Translations under genes and position numbers: made by a program
The notes under the pieces: generated by a model
Databases searched by the model: none
What the model was told of the DNA's origin: nothing
Seen by the model: only the letters and a program-made list of their open reading frames with translations
Assembly (NCBI RefSeq): GCF_019973375.1
Contig: NZ_BPTV01000001.1
Span: forward strand, 2,249,104-2,313,103
Length of the DNA stretch: 64,000 nt
DNA from: Prevotella lacticifex
Lineage (GTDB): Bacteria; Bacteroidota; Bacteroidia; Bacteroidales; Bacteroidaceae
Reading direction: 5' to 3'
Shown here: piece after piece, positions 1 to 8,723 of the stretch
Layout of the letters: each line of letters starts with the position of its first letter
Numbering within the stretch: position 1 is the first letter of the stretch

Positions 1-1017
1 AGGAATAAGGAACAATCTTAAAAACTTACTATCAGTAAACAAAGATGTATCTATCTTTCCTTTTGCCTTAGCAGCTATTACTAGAGCTGTTCCTGAGATT
101 GCCGCCCATGTAACATGACCACCAGGAGCAAGAAAACCCCTTAAAAATATACTCTGATTAATGGCCTCCATCATTGCAGAAGCATCAAGTTGTTGCCCAT
201 ATGCAGCATAGTATCCAGAGTTTTGAAAGAACGAGATAACTGGTTGCAAAGCATAGCCAGCTGATTCAAATGCAGCAAAACCAGCCCCGACACTTGCGCC
301 AATAAGCAAACCACTCAATATACTCAATTTTCCAAGCCTTCTGAGAAACCAATATACAATAACTACTTTTCCTATTTCCTCAACAACTCCTGTCAAGAAA
401 GCTCCGAAGAAGTCAAGTTCGTGTGAACCGACAATAGAGAATAGGAACAAAGTAATTACCAATGACGCACACCCACCAACAAGAAACGTCTGAATAACTT
501 TATACAAACTCACATTCTTCCAAGCATTCACCTCTAAGAATAGTATCATTGTAGAAAGCGGAACTGTAAAGGCACCGACAACAATCATTCCTGGTAGAGC
601 ATTTGGATTGCCAAACATATCACAGCAAACCCACAACAAGGCAAAGGCGATGCCAAACATCAGAAAGACTCGACTATATAACCATGGATGCGGCCATTCC
701 TTGGAAACTTCGTATGCTGATGGGGTGGTACTATGTGTACCGCAGATAAAGATGTCTTCAGCTTCTTCTACAGAATGTTTCTTGAAAACATCTGTAAAAA
801 GCACCTTCCAATTTAGATCGGCTGGGCGATCGTTTCCTACGTAATCATTTAGAGAATCAACCCAAGACTTTCCATTTGCGGAAGCCTTGCTTCTACTTTG
901 TTGACAAGATTCACTTGTGGCTCGTTGGTTTTTATTTGTGTTAAGAGGCTTTCCGCAATTACCACAGAATGCAGCACCCTCTTGGTTTTGATGTTCACAA
1001 TAATTACAATATATCAT
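1..1017 (-). CDS. Zinc-ribbon PrsW-family intramembrane protease, partial (3' end beyond window)
   Basis: The open frame starts at ATG 1017 and runs without a stop to base 1 (339 codons), so the C-terminus is missing. Residues 1-20 form a zinc ribbon (IYCNYC...AFCGNCGKP, two CxxC pairs). After a ~90-residue linker there are several hydrophobic helices. The membrane part has the PrsW-type signatures: EEIGK followed by an arginine-rich loop, a glycine-rich stretch (GASVGAGFAAFESAGY) and later GGHVTWAAISG. In PrsW-type (glutamic/CAAX-like) membrane proteases the EE, ExxxY and H residues form the presumed active site; all are present. It is the most distal visible gene of the island operon, 104 bases after the small membrane gene. 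The predicted role is regulated cleavage of a membrane protein; the substrate is unknown. The family call is from motifs only. Confidence 0.75.
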   Translation of the reverse strand, partial: MIYCNYCEHQNQEGAAFCGNCGKPLNTNKNQRATSESCQQSRSKASANGKSWVDSLNDYVGNDRPADLNWKVLFTDVFKKHSVEEAEDIFICGTHSTTPSAYEVSKEWPHPWLYSRVFLMFGIAFALLWVCCDMFGNPNALPGMIVVGAFTVPLSTMILFLEVNAWKNVSLYKVIQTFLVGGCASLVITLFLFSIVGSHELDFFGAFLTGVVEEIGKVVIVYWFLRRLGKLSILSGLLIGASVGAGFAAFESAGYALQPVISFFQNSGYYAAYGQQLDASAMMEAINQSIFLRGFLAPGGHVTWAAISGTALVIAAKAKGKIDTSLFTDSKFLRLFLIP

Positions 1018-1121
1018 AGCCTTTTGTTTTTTGGATTATTGGATATGTTGCCATATAGATTTGCTGTCTATAAAACAAACGCAACTGTCTTTTATTGTTA
1101 AAAAGCCAGTTGTGCGTATTT

Positions 1122-1280
1122 TTAAATCCAGTATAGTAAGGCACTGATAATAATCAGCACTCCAATAACTTTTAATATTGTGGCAACTATGCCACGAATG
1201 TTCAGCCATGCAGGGACACGGTCTATTAGCAACCATCCGATGAGAATGCGGACGGCGGTGTGAATTAAAGCGTCAATCAT
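1122..1280 (-). CDS. Small membrane protein, 52 residues
   Basis: A short frame starts with ATG at 1280 and ends with TAA at 1122. The product has two hydrophobic segments (about residues 5-20 and 30-51) separated by a charged turn (DRVPAW), so a two-helix hairpin in the membrane is likely. It starts 4 bases after the stop of the WG-repeat-like gene, which is the tight spacing of the whole operon and the main reason to believe it. It resembles no family I can name. A longer overlapping frame at 1036-1236 lacks this logic and is probably not real. Confidence 0.5.
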   Translation of the reverse strand: MIDALIHTAVRILIGWLLIDRVPAWLNIRGIVATILKVIGVLIIISALLYWI

Positions 1281-1284
1281 ATTT

Positions 1285-1965
1285 TTAATTTAAAATTCGA
1301 CCATAAATGTCAATAACAACAAAGCGATGCTCTTGGGAGTTGAATAGCTTTAGTCTGCCATGATTTCTTTTCATAATTCTTCTAAATGTATTTGTTGCCA
1401 AGTAGCCTTTTTCATCAACACATTCAACAATGCCATTTTTTCTGATAAACATAACATTTTCATCCATATTCGAATCATAAGCCTCCATAGCTCCAGGCAT
1501 GATAAGTTTCTCTGCTGTAGAGCGTTTGATATAATGATAAAATCCATCTTTCTTGACCCAGATATAGCGGCATTTAGAATTTGTAGAAATTTTGTCGTAG
1601 CATGCACTGATTAATATCCGATGATCTTCTATATCTATAAGACCATGTTTACCATTTTGTATGATATCAATAGACCCATAGAAATCATTAATCGAATATG
1701 AGTCACAGAGTGGTTCTACAATCCATTTGTCTAAAAGAATGTCATAGAAACCGAATTTTCCATCTACACATACACATACCAAGGTGGAGTCAACAAGTGT
1801 AATGTCATCAAAAATTGTAGGAAGAATAACCTTGTCATTTATAGAACTCAATCCGACAAAGTCTTTTCTTCTTTCAATTTTTAAATTTTTCAGACATTGT
1901 ACAACTTCAGATTTAATAAAGAAATGTGAGTCAAGCCATTTTTTACGTTCTTCGATACACCGCAT
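1285..1965 (-). CDS. WG-repeat-like protein of unknown function
   Basis: 226 residues, ATG start, no signal peptide or membrane segment. The middle holds degenerate repeats of the WG type: DGKFGFYDILLDKWIVEPL, then NGKHGLIDIEDHRILISACYD, then a third, weaker unit (KDGFYHYIKRST). These follow the GKyGfiD..gkwviP..YD pattern of WG beta-repeat proteins, which are common in Bacteroidota and usually act as protein-interaction modules. The N-terminus (MRCIEERKKWLDSHF) is polar. It lies 6 bases after the preceding gene of the operon and 4 bases before the small membrane gene. Function unknown. Confidence 0.6.
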   Translation of the reverse strand: MRCIEERKKWLDSHFFIKSEVVQCLKNLKIERRKDFVGLSSINDKVILPTIFDDITLVDSTLVCVCVDGKFGFYDILLDKWIVEPLCDSYSINDFYGSIDIIQNGKHGLIDIEDHRILISACYDKISTNSKCRYIWVKKDGFYHYIKRSTAEKLIMPGAMEAYDSNMDENVMFIRKNGIVECVDEKGYLATNTFRRIMKRNHGRLKLFNSQEHRFVVIDIYGRILN

Positions 1966-1971
1966 AGACTT

Positions 1972-2682
1972 TTATCTTTTCATAGAGTTCAACATCATTC
2001 TAAAAACAAATGTTGAAAGACCATTCTTTTTGAACAAATCCATGATGTTAATGAACTTTTCCCAAGTAATATGCATATTGATGAATTCAGTCAACGCATT
2101 GTATGTAAACCAAAGATTGTCAACGACATTGTACCGCCATAAATCACGCATAAAATGCCAATCTGCATAATAGTGATATTCTAGAGGCATTAATATCCAC
2201 GATTGCAAGACTTTTACATTTCCATACGAGGAAATGTAGATAGACTCACCTTTTCCGATATTGTCGTTGGCGTATATCTGCATAACTTGTTGTTCTTTTA
2301 AAATCCTTAGGTCTGTTCGTAGAACAAGAAATTCAGATTCCGTCATTTTCATTAGGTCTGCAAAAATTGTTCTACCATCATATTGGAATTTTATTCGAAT
2401 AGCTTCACCATAGCCAAGTAGCTTGACAGGTAAGGTATAAAGTAGCTCTTCACAATAAAAAACATCTTTTTGAGTCCATTCTAAAAGGGTATTGACCATC
2501 TCTACAGTAAGTTTTTTCCCAATAGCGGAAGCTCGGTCAGCCATATTATTGAATATAGATTCTGTAATATGGCTGATTCTTAGTTGATATCTTTTAATTT
2601 CCGAGTTATACTCAAATCCATTGCATGTCATTGTGAGTATGATGTCGGCAAGGTATTTGTCAAGGGTCTTATCTACCACCAT
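1972..2682 (-). CDS. Hypothetical cytoplasmic protein of the island operon
   Basis: About 236 residues, starting at the ATG at 2682. A TTG-initiated longer version from 2703 is possible but overlaps the protease gene more deeply; the ATG version overlaps it by 14 bases. No signal peptide, membrane helix or recognisable catalytic motif. The composition is mixed alpha/beta with many hydrophobic and aromatic residues and a C-terminal segment rich in Phe, Met and Trp. Its place between the trypsin-like gene and the WG-repeat gene, with overlap on one side and a 6-base gap on the other, argues for translation as part of the operon. No family recognised. Confidence 0.55.
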   Translation of the reverse strand: MVVDKTLDKYLADIILTMTCNGFEYNSEIKRYQLRISHITESIFNNMADRASAIGKKLTVEMVNTLLEWTQKDVFYCEELLYTLPVKLLGYGEAIRIKFQYDGRTIFADLMKMTESEFLVLRTDLRILKEQQVMQIYANDNIGKGESIYISSYGNVKVLQSWILMPLEYHYYADWHFMRDLWRYNVVDNLWFTYNALTEFINMHITWEKFINIMDLFKKNGLSTFVFRMMLNSMKR

Positions 2683-3721
2683 AATTGAATTCCAGTCCGT
2701 CAAGAATACTACGAATCTGTAGAATATCGATACCGAAATTTAAGCCTTGGGCATCTTTTACCCCTTGTTCGTGTACGGCAATAATTTGCCCGTTTTTATC
2801 ACAGACAGGACCGCCACTGTTGCCTCCGTTCGTAGACATCTCGTACTGCATCATCATCACTTTACGGTTGGAACGTTCCTCTTCACGAAAAGCACTGATA
2901 TGTCCTGCAGAGTAAGAGGCAGTAAAGCCTAATGGGTTGCCAAATGTCGCACAGTCAATGCCAACAGCGGCACGTTGCGATGCAAGTTCAAAATAGGGAA
3001 CAGATTCACCTTGTTCAAGTTCAACTGAGAATATGGATATATCCATACCATTAGTATCTTCTGTCCAAAGTATATTTTTTATCCGTCGCTTTTTGTCTGT
3101 ATAAATCTTACTATCATCAGGATTCTCCTTATAGAGATAAGCGGTAGAGAACTTTTCGGCTCCTGCAGGCAATACGTGCCAATTGGTAATGGCAAGACCT
3201 TGGTCGTTGATGAAGAAACCTGTCCCGATACTCGAACCTTCTTCTGTATTTACTTCTATAAGGAAAGTACGTTGTTTCATATACAAGGCAAGGTCTGGTT
3301 TGGGGGTTGGTGGAATTTTCCCTTTTACCCATCCTGTGCTGTCTGACAAATCCATGGCACGGTATGTTTGAGGGTATTGTATGACAACAAGATGGTTAAG
3401 ACATTCATGTGTGTCATTCAAAATAACATATGCACCAATAGTGCCATTAGGATCGGTTATCTCTTGGTCACCTTTTGAATCTGGTATTAAGGTTACACTT
3501 TTACCAAGAAATCCATTTTTGATGAACATTTCCACATCTGTGCGGTTGGGCTCTACGCCGATAAGCTTGACATGCAGTCCAGATACGAGTTCTACCACAT
3601 TACCAGATGCGCTCTTGATACTACTCTGATAGTCTTTAATAGAAGTACTGCCACCACTAGGGCTTATCAGTATATATAATATAATTCCGACGATTGCGGC
3701 AAAGATTAAGAATTTTTTCAT
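2669..3721 (-). CDS. Membrane-anchored trypsin-like serine protease with an SNase-like N-terminal domain
   Basis: 350 residues. Residues ~3-20 form an uncleaved-looking membrane anchor (FLIFAAIVGIILYILI). The C-terminal ~200 residues are a chymotrypsin-fold protease of the HtrA/S1C type: catalytic His in GTGFFINDQGLAITNWHVL, Asp in NGMDISIFSVE and Ser in NGGNSGGPV, so the triad looks intact. No PDZ domain follows. Residues ~45-120 (VKLIGVEPN...GKSVTLIP...ITDPNGTIGAYVIL...LNHLVV) follow the pattern of a staphylococcal-nuclease OB fold but seem to lack its catalytic set. The ATG overlaps the stop of the upstream gene (ATGA), suggesting coupled translation. It probably cuts or senses proteins on the outer face of the cytoplasmic membrane. 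Confidence 0.85.
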   Translation of the reverse strand: MKKFLIFAAIVGIILYILISPSGGSTSIKDYQSSIKSASGNVVELVSGLHVKLIGVEPNRTDVEMFIKNGFLGKSVTLIPDSKGDQEITDPNGTIGAYVILNDTHECLNHLVVIQYPQTYRAMDLSDSTGWVKGKIPPTPKPDLALYMKQRTFLIEVNTEEGSSIGTGFFINDQGLAITNWHVLPAGAEKFSTAYLYKENPDDSKIYTDKKRRIKNILWTEDTNGMDISIFSVELEQGESVPYFELASQRAAVGIDCATFGNPLGFTASYSAGHISAFREEERSNRKVMMMQYEMSTNGGNSGGPVCDKNGQIIAVHEQGVKDAQGLNFGIDILQIRSILDGLEFNYGGR

Positions 3722-4344
3722 TTGAATTCTATTTCCAATGGTTTAACAATATGCCAAGATTTTCCGTTTTTGACGACTTCGCCAACAGTTCTTGTGACAA
3801 TGGAACATGTTCCACTGATAGTTCCTGTCGATTTTACGACTCCTGAGGCTAATAATGTGCTTTGGCTGTCAAGAAGCATTTGACGCTTCTCGCCGACTAT
3901 ATCGTCTGTCATTTCAAAAGTACCTGTCCCATCGTCATAAATAGTCAATACGAAAAATCTATTGTTGTCGCCTTCTTCCACACGATCTTTAGTCCTACAA
4001 AAACGATAACCGTCCCCATCGTCCTCTGCCATGGTTGCATAGCGCTTTCCTATCATATTTTTCACTAATAATACGGGTTGGTTTGCTGGTGTGCCAGCAG
4101 GGCTCGGCTGTTGTTTATAAGGCTCAGGTTTTGTTTCCTTTTGCAGATAGTCTGATGCCGAGAATGAACTATTTGTCGAGCTACTATAGCCACATGAATT
4201 TATAAGAGCCAACACATTGGCAAGCATCTCGTCGTGCTTTTCTTTCTCAGTGAAAACACTTGCCCCTGACAAGCGCAGTACTTTTAAGACTGCTGCATAC
4301 AATTCCATTAAGGCTTGCTGATATTCGTTATTGTTTGTATCCAT
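3718..4344 (-). CDS. Island protein with C-terminal domain shared with its upstream neighbour
   Basis: About 208 residues from the ATG at 4344 (a TTG 27 bases upstream would overlap the previous gene). Residues ~1-60 are helical and charged; residues ~60-95 form a Ser/Pro/Gln-rich linker. The C-terminal ~110 residues form a beta-rich domain ending in KNGKSWHIVKPLEIEFK. This resembles the end of the next gene upstream (NKVGKQWVVTEKLVVEFK); earlier positions also match (FVLTIYDDGTGTFEM versus FTIDYEEGANVATYA). No signal peptide, so cytoplasmic. Stop codon overlaps the protease start. The two genes look like duplicates in which one copy kept a membrane anchor. Function unknown. Confidence 0.6.
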   Translation of the reverse strand: MDTNNNEYQQALMELYAAVLKVLRLSGASVFTEKEKHDEMLANVLALINSCGYSSSTNSSFSASDYLQKETKPEPYKQQPSPAGTPANQPVLLVKNMIGKRYATMAEDDGDGYRFCRTKDRVEEGDNNRFFVLTIYDDGTGTFEMTDDIVGEKRQMLLDSQSTLLASGVVKSTGTISGTCSIVTRTVGEVVKNGKSWHIVKPLEIEFK

Positions 4345-4354
4345 AGCAATAAAG

Positions 4355-5230
4355 TTATTTAAATTCGACAACTAATTTTTCTGTTACTACCCATTGTTTT
4401 CCGACCTTATTCAGGTGACCTTCTTGCTTTACAACAATATCTGTAGGATTTCCTGTGATGTTGAATTTCGCTACATAATTTTGGAAAGTCTGAATGTCAG
4501 ACAAAATGAGAGCTTTGCATTCTGGGTTGATAGCGTATGTCGCAACATTTGCCCCCTCTTCATAGTCAATAGTGAAGAGTTTATCACTGCTATCATCGGA
4601 TATGGTACGTTCAAGTGTTGATATTCTACCATTGTCTATCATAAAGTTGGCAAAACGATGCAGTTTGACTTTTCTTCTTTCTTTATTTTTCGTTGCAGCC
4701 TGCTGTTGGCTTAGGGGTTGTACGTCTTTCCCATATGTTGTTACTGCAACATTACGTGATTTATCTTCTTTGCGATATGTTGCAGTTGAATGTACTTTAG
4801 CTGTTGTTACATGATTATGACTTATTTTTGCCTCACCTTGAATATTCGTGAGCACAGAATTCTCAGTCATTGTATTCCCATCTTGTTGGGGGGTGGGGTC
4901 TTGCTTTGTGTTGCCCTTCTTTTTGTATTTGGGTAATGCAAAGCAAATAATCCCTATCGTATTTATGAAAGTAAGACCCAATAACCACCATGGAATCTCT
5001 TGTGAGGATAGATGCTCAATCTTTTCATTTTGTAGCTCTATGCTTGTTTCTATGGTCTCAACATGAGATTGCAGATTTTGCACAGATTCACTGCTATCAA
5101 TTTTGACTTTCAGAATAGAATCTGTTAAAATAGTAGCTTTAGGTGTATTTGTTTCAACGGCAACGCTTTCTGACACTTGGGATAATCCAAGTGTCAGAAA
5201 TACTATAGATGCTAAAAACGGCTTCTTCAT
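4355..5230 (-). CDS. Signal peptide/single-TM protein with shared C-terminal domain
   Basis: About 291 residues from the ATG at 5230, which overlaps the previous stop (ATGA). A signal peptide (MKKPFLASIVFLTLGLSQVS) is followed by a ~60-residue extracytoplasmic stretch with heptad-like spacing (VQNLQSHVETIETSIELQN). A membrane helix (WWLLGLTFINTIGIICFALP) and a basic stop-transfer KYKKKG come next. The remainder is a polar, Gln/Thr-rich linker and a C-terminal beta-rich domain facing the cytoplasm. That domain resembles the end of the downstream gene product. The topology (short outside coiled coil, one helix, cytoplasmic domain) repeats that of the 878-residue protein at 12163-14799. It could tether the cytoplasmic actin/tubulin-fold proteins to the membrane; that is inference. 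Confidence 0.65.
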   Translation of the reverse strand: MKKPFLASIVFLTLGLSQVSESVAVETNTPKATILTDSILKVKIDSSESVQNLQSHVETIETSIELQNEKIEHLSSQEIPWWLLGLTFINTIGIICFALPKYKKKGNTKQDPTPQQDGNTMTENSVLTNIQGEAKISHNHVTTAKVHSTATYRKEDKSRNVAVTTYGKDVQPLSQQQAATKNKERRKVKLHRFANFMIDNGRISTLERTISDDSSDKLFTIDYEEGANVATYAINPECKALILSDIQTFQNYVAKFNITGNPTDIVVKQEGHLNKVGKQWVVTEKLVVEFK

Positions 5231-8200
5231 TGATGTTCTTTCTCTTTGTTGTTTAACACTTCTTGATTGCACCCTTTGGTCATTTGGTACAATGTCTCTT
5301 TCAGCGGCCAAAAGAACATTGGGTCACCAATGGCAAACTGGGCTTTTTGCTCATCACTATTGTCATTGAGTACGATGTCAAAACTGCTTTCTGCATATTC
5401 CTTCATGGTATTGACAAAGTTGGTAGGTATGTCAAGTCCCAATTTTGATAGAGCTTGTACCATACTATCTTCCGCAAAAAGACCGCAGAATTTGTTGAAA
5501 GAGTCAAGGACATCTTTCTTCATAGATGACATTTGTCCGTATGTGACCGTAGTGCCATATTCCTCGTCGGTATATCCGTGGCACAAGCAATTGTCTGGAA
5601 TCAAATGGTCTTTCAGAGGTTTGCTTTCCATGATGAGTCCTCCTTGAGCAGTAACCAACTTTGGCTCTTTGGAGAATTGTATTTGAATATTAGCCGTTCT
5701 CAAGTCATTGTTATCTACAAGCTTGCCATAATATGCGAAAATACGACTCACTATTAGACTCAATGTTGCTTCATCATCGGTGATTAGTTTTATGTACTTA
5801 CTTCCCATGCCTGTGAAAGTAATCTTCTTCGGAATCTTTAGCTCTGCAAGGTCGAGTATGACAGCAGTATAATACATCAGACTCGCAAAGTGAACTATTA
5901 TCACACGCATCATCTCGGAAGAAGACGTGATGGTCTGAGAGAAATTCAGTGGGTCTTTAGCGTCCTTGTCGTGTGTGAACAGATAGCTGATAAAGTCGGA
6001 TGATGATAAACCAGCCTTTTCCAATACGGCTTTCAACTCAAGTTTCTTTGTGTCGGGAAGAATCTTGTATGCATCAGACTGCATGTAGAAATCAATGAAA
6101 CCATTTTCCAATTTGTTATTGGCATCATTTACGCCATCTCCCCAAATGTCGTTGGCAGCAAATAAAGCAGAGAATACTGCGGATGCGTCTTTGCCACCTG
6201 GTTTCGGATTGACGTGCAGTATGTCCGTTGTGCCTCCACCGATGTCAAGGTTCATATACGGTTGACCAAATTTCAAACTGGCTAGGAACGAATAATAAGG
6301 AGCGACGCTTTCAATCTCAAATTTGATGTTTGCTTCATCTATGTTCAACCAATGTGCAGCACTCTTCCAAGCATTCTTAAAAGCTTGCACTTCAGGCACA
6401 CTCATAGACAATGGGTAAGTAGCGACAACCTTGAAATCGCCGCCACCTCCATTGAGAGCCGACTTGCCCTTCATCATCCAAAGTTGTTCCTTGAAATATT
6501 CTTGCAGGCGAGTTGGGGCTAATAGGTCGTTCTTTGCCCATTTGATATTCGTGCGATATACCCCTTGGGCATTTCCTTCTTTGATAAGTTCGTTATCATA
6601 ATTGAAACCGATATTCATGGAACTGAAGCATTTTAAGTTTCCTTCTTGTTGTATCTTTTCCCAAGTCGTTGTACGCATAGGATAATGTATGCCTTTTTTC
6701 CTGTCTATTTCAAATGGCACGAACTCTCGTTGTAAGAAGGTTGGAAATTTCACGAAATATCCTGCGCCTCTGTCATCATTGAGTATCATAATCTGACTAT
6801 CGTCATTTTCTGGGATTTCAGAGCGTAGAATACTAAAGTTATCTATTTGATTTACTGTTACGGCACTGGCATCCCCCAACATCTTACTTACATAGGCAAC
6901 ATGGGTGTTAGTTGTTCCAAAATCTACACAAAAAGTGAATTTTGAAATCGTATTAGGACATGGTTTGAATTTTGGGATTATAAGTGTGTTGCAAGTATTA
7001 CTTTCATCAGGAACAGTAAGTTCCATGAAATCAAAATCACCATCAACATGCAGGTGGCGAGTCTGGAAGCCGTTGTCGGAAGTACGTATTTCGTCTGAGA
7101 CTTCTTGAATAGGTTTTCCTTTCTCTAAATCAGAAAGACGATAGAATTTCAGTTTCAAATTGTCAAGCTTGTTTGTGCCAAGCATGATGTTGTAAGCATT
7201 ATTTTGTGTCAAACGATAGGACGGGAATATAGCCAAGTCAAACATCTCTTTGTCGAAACATCTTACCTTGTCGCACCCTTTACCATCTTCGTCACCATCA
7301 CAATAGCACTTGCTGAGTATTATTTTCTTGCCATCCTCTAATGGTATGTCAATAGTAACAGTTACATCCAGTGTATCTTTGTCAATACTCACATTCACCA
7401 TGCTTTCAATGTCTTCTATTTTGAAGAACTTGAAGAATTCTTTCTTCAAAGGCAACATATATTTGATGTTCTGGCTTGAACCCGTGTAGAACTTGTCCTT
7501 TCGCACATTATATGATACCTCAATGATTTTAGGCTCAAGAAAATCATCAACTGTAATATATGGGTATTTGAAAGTTGTTCCAGGTAGTATGCGTTCTGTC
7601 AATGCTTTTTCTAATATGGAAGGTATGTTGTCTGTGGCCCTGTTCCATTTACGGTCTTTATCTATGTAATTATAGCCATCAACACCATTAGAGGTCAATG
7701 CGAGAGGAGTATCCACAGAACGTGCCTCGCCATTGACATCCTCATGTTTCCACAAGTTAACTGTAGGCTTGATTATATAATCACAATCCGCTGGGTCAAA
7801 CTCATTGTGTGAGCAATACAGGTAAACGCCAGAAGTTGTAATAGAGCCAATGCTTTCTATAGAAAGAGGCTTTACCTTTTTCAGCTCTGGGGCTTTTTTG
7901 TCGATAATAATTTTCTTATCAAACTGAACATGACAATTGTTTATATAGCTATATATCTGTGTATCTGTAAGGCTGTCGATTTTTGACAAGTCGGTAAGCC
8001 AATATGTGTATAAGAATTCTCTAAAATCCTTTGAGCGCTCATATAACGGTGTATGGCGGCTATTGTCAAAAAGACGATTGCCTGCTCCCCCATAAAACTC
8101 CAATTTTGCTTCTTTTAAGCGTCTTCTTACATTGGGACTTGTATATACAAGAGTAATAGGTGAGGTTCCTCCTAAAATAATCTCTTCTCCATTACTTGTC

Positions 8201-8712
8201 TTCCATTTGAAGAGATATATCTTTGAAAAGTTGCTAAGCACTGTTGTGTCATGTGCATCAAGTAATGCTGCGCCAAGTTCCTTTTGGTCATCATTTCCTA
8301 CCTGCATCAATACATTACATTCAGCTTGAACATCCCATTCTTCAACATCAAACTCTTTCATGTCACCATACTTGAATATTAATTCAAGCATGTCAAGACA
8401 TTCACTTACAAGGAAATGATAGGCTGTTGGCACAGTATTTCCTTCATTGTTGATGACACCTTCATACGAAACCTGCTTCAAATCTTCTTCTTGGCTATTA
8501 AAATAACTATTGAGTTGTTTGAATGCAGAGTCAAATAAGTAAAGACGTGCGTATGGTGTAGGGATGGATGTTCCCATCTTGTTGATGGAGTCACCGTATT
8601 CAAAAAGTTTATCGGCTATCTTGGAACCATCAACATGGCCTCTCTGAACGAAACCATAATGCCCTGTAGCGTTAAGATTATCGCCGATACTAAAAAAATG
8701 CAAATCTGACAT
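5227..8712 (-). CDS. Giant actin/Hsp70-fold ATPase-like protein
   Basis: 1161 residues, no signal peptide. The first ~590 residues match nothing I recognise; near residue 470 they contain a Cys cluster (CYCDGDEDGKGCDKVRC) that could bind a metal. The rest has the actin-superfamily signatures in order: phosphate-1 loop CVDFGTTNTHVAYV (~596), connect-like region FEIESVAPYYSFLASL, phosphate-2 loop MNLDIGGGTTDILHV (~821) and the adenosine motif ITFTGMGSKYIKL (~966). The ATP site therefore looks complete. It sits 11 bases after the tubulin-like gene and overlaps the next start, so the two cytoskeletal-fold genes are translated side by side. SrfB-type virulence-associated proteins may be distant relatives, but I cannot show that. 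Role in filament or complex assembly is inferred. Confidence 0.8.
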   Translation of the reverse strand: MSDLHFFSIGDNLNATGHYGFVQRGHVDGSKIADKLFEYGDSINKMGTSIPTPYARLYLFDSAFKQLNSYFNSQEEDLKQVSYEGVINNEGNTVPTAYHFLVSECLDMLELIFKYGDMKEFDVEEWDVQAECNVLMQVGNDDQKELGAALLDAHDTTVLSNFSKIYLFKWKTSNGEEIILGGTSPITLVYTSPNVRRRLKEAKLEFYGGAGNRLFDNSRHTPLYERSKDFREFLYTYWLTDLSKIDSLTDTQIYSYINNCHVQFDKKIIIDKKAPELKKVKPLSIESIGSITTSGVYLYCSHNEFDPADCDYIIKPTVNLWKHEDVNGEARSVDTPLALTSNGVDGYNYIDKDRKWNRATDNIPSILEKALTERILPGTTFKYPYITVDDFLEPKIIEVSYNVRKDKFYTGSSQNIKYMLPLKKEFFKFFKIEDIESMVNVSIDKDTLDVTVTIDIPLEDGKKIILSKCYCDGDEDGKGCDKVRCFDKEMFDLAIFPSYRLTQNNAYNIMLGTNKLDNLKLKFYRLSDLEKGKPIQEVSDEIRTSDNGFQTRHLHVDGDFDFMELTVPDESNTCNTLIIPKFKPCPNTISKFTFCVDFGTTNTHVAYVSKMLGDASAVTVNQIDNFSILRSEIPENDDSQIMILNDDRGAGYFVKFPTFLQREFVPFEIDRKKGIHYPMRTTTWEKIQQEGNLKCFSSMNIGFNYDNELIKEGNAQGVYRTNIKWAKNDLLAPTRLQEYFKEQLWMMKGKSALNGGGGDFKVVATYPLSMSVPEVQAFKNAWKSAAHWLNIDEANIKFEIESVAPYYSFLASLKFGQPYMNLDIGGGTTDILHVNPKPGGKDASAVFSALFAANDIWGDGVNDANNKLENGFIDFYMQSDAYKILPDTKKLELKAVLEKAGLSSSDFISYLFTHDKDAKDPLNFSQTITSSSEMMRVIIVHFASLMYYTAVILDLAELKIPKKITFTGMGSKYIKLITDDEATLSLIVSRIFAYYGKLVDNNDLRTANIQIQFSKEPKLVTAQGGLIMESKPLKDHLIPDNCLCHGYTDEEYGTTVTYGQMSSMKKDVLDSFNKFCGLFAEDSMVQALSKLGLDIPTNFVNTMKEYAESSFDIVLNDNSDEQKAQFAIGDPMFFWPLKETLYQMTKGCNQEVLNNKEKEHQ

Positions 8713-8723
8713 AATGATATTGT

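Noticed and set aside
1036..1236. A 66-codon minus-strand frame
   Set aside because: Overlaps the more credible 52-codon membrane-protein frame, which is correctly spaced in the operon and hydrophobic.
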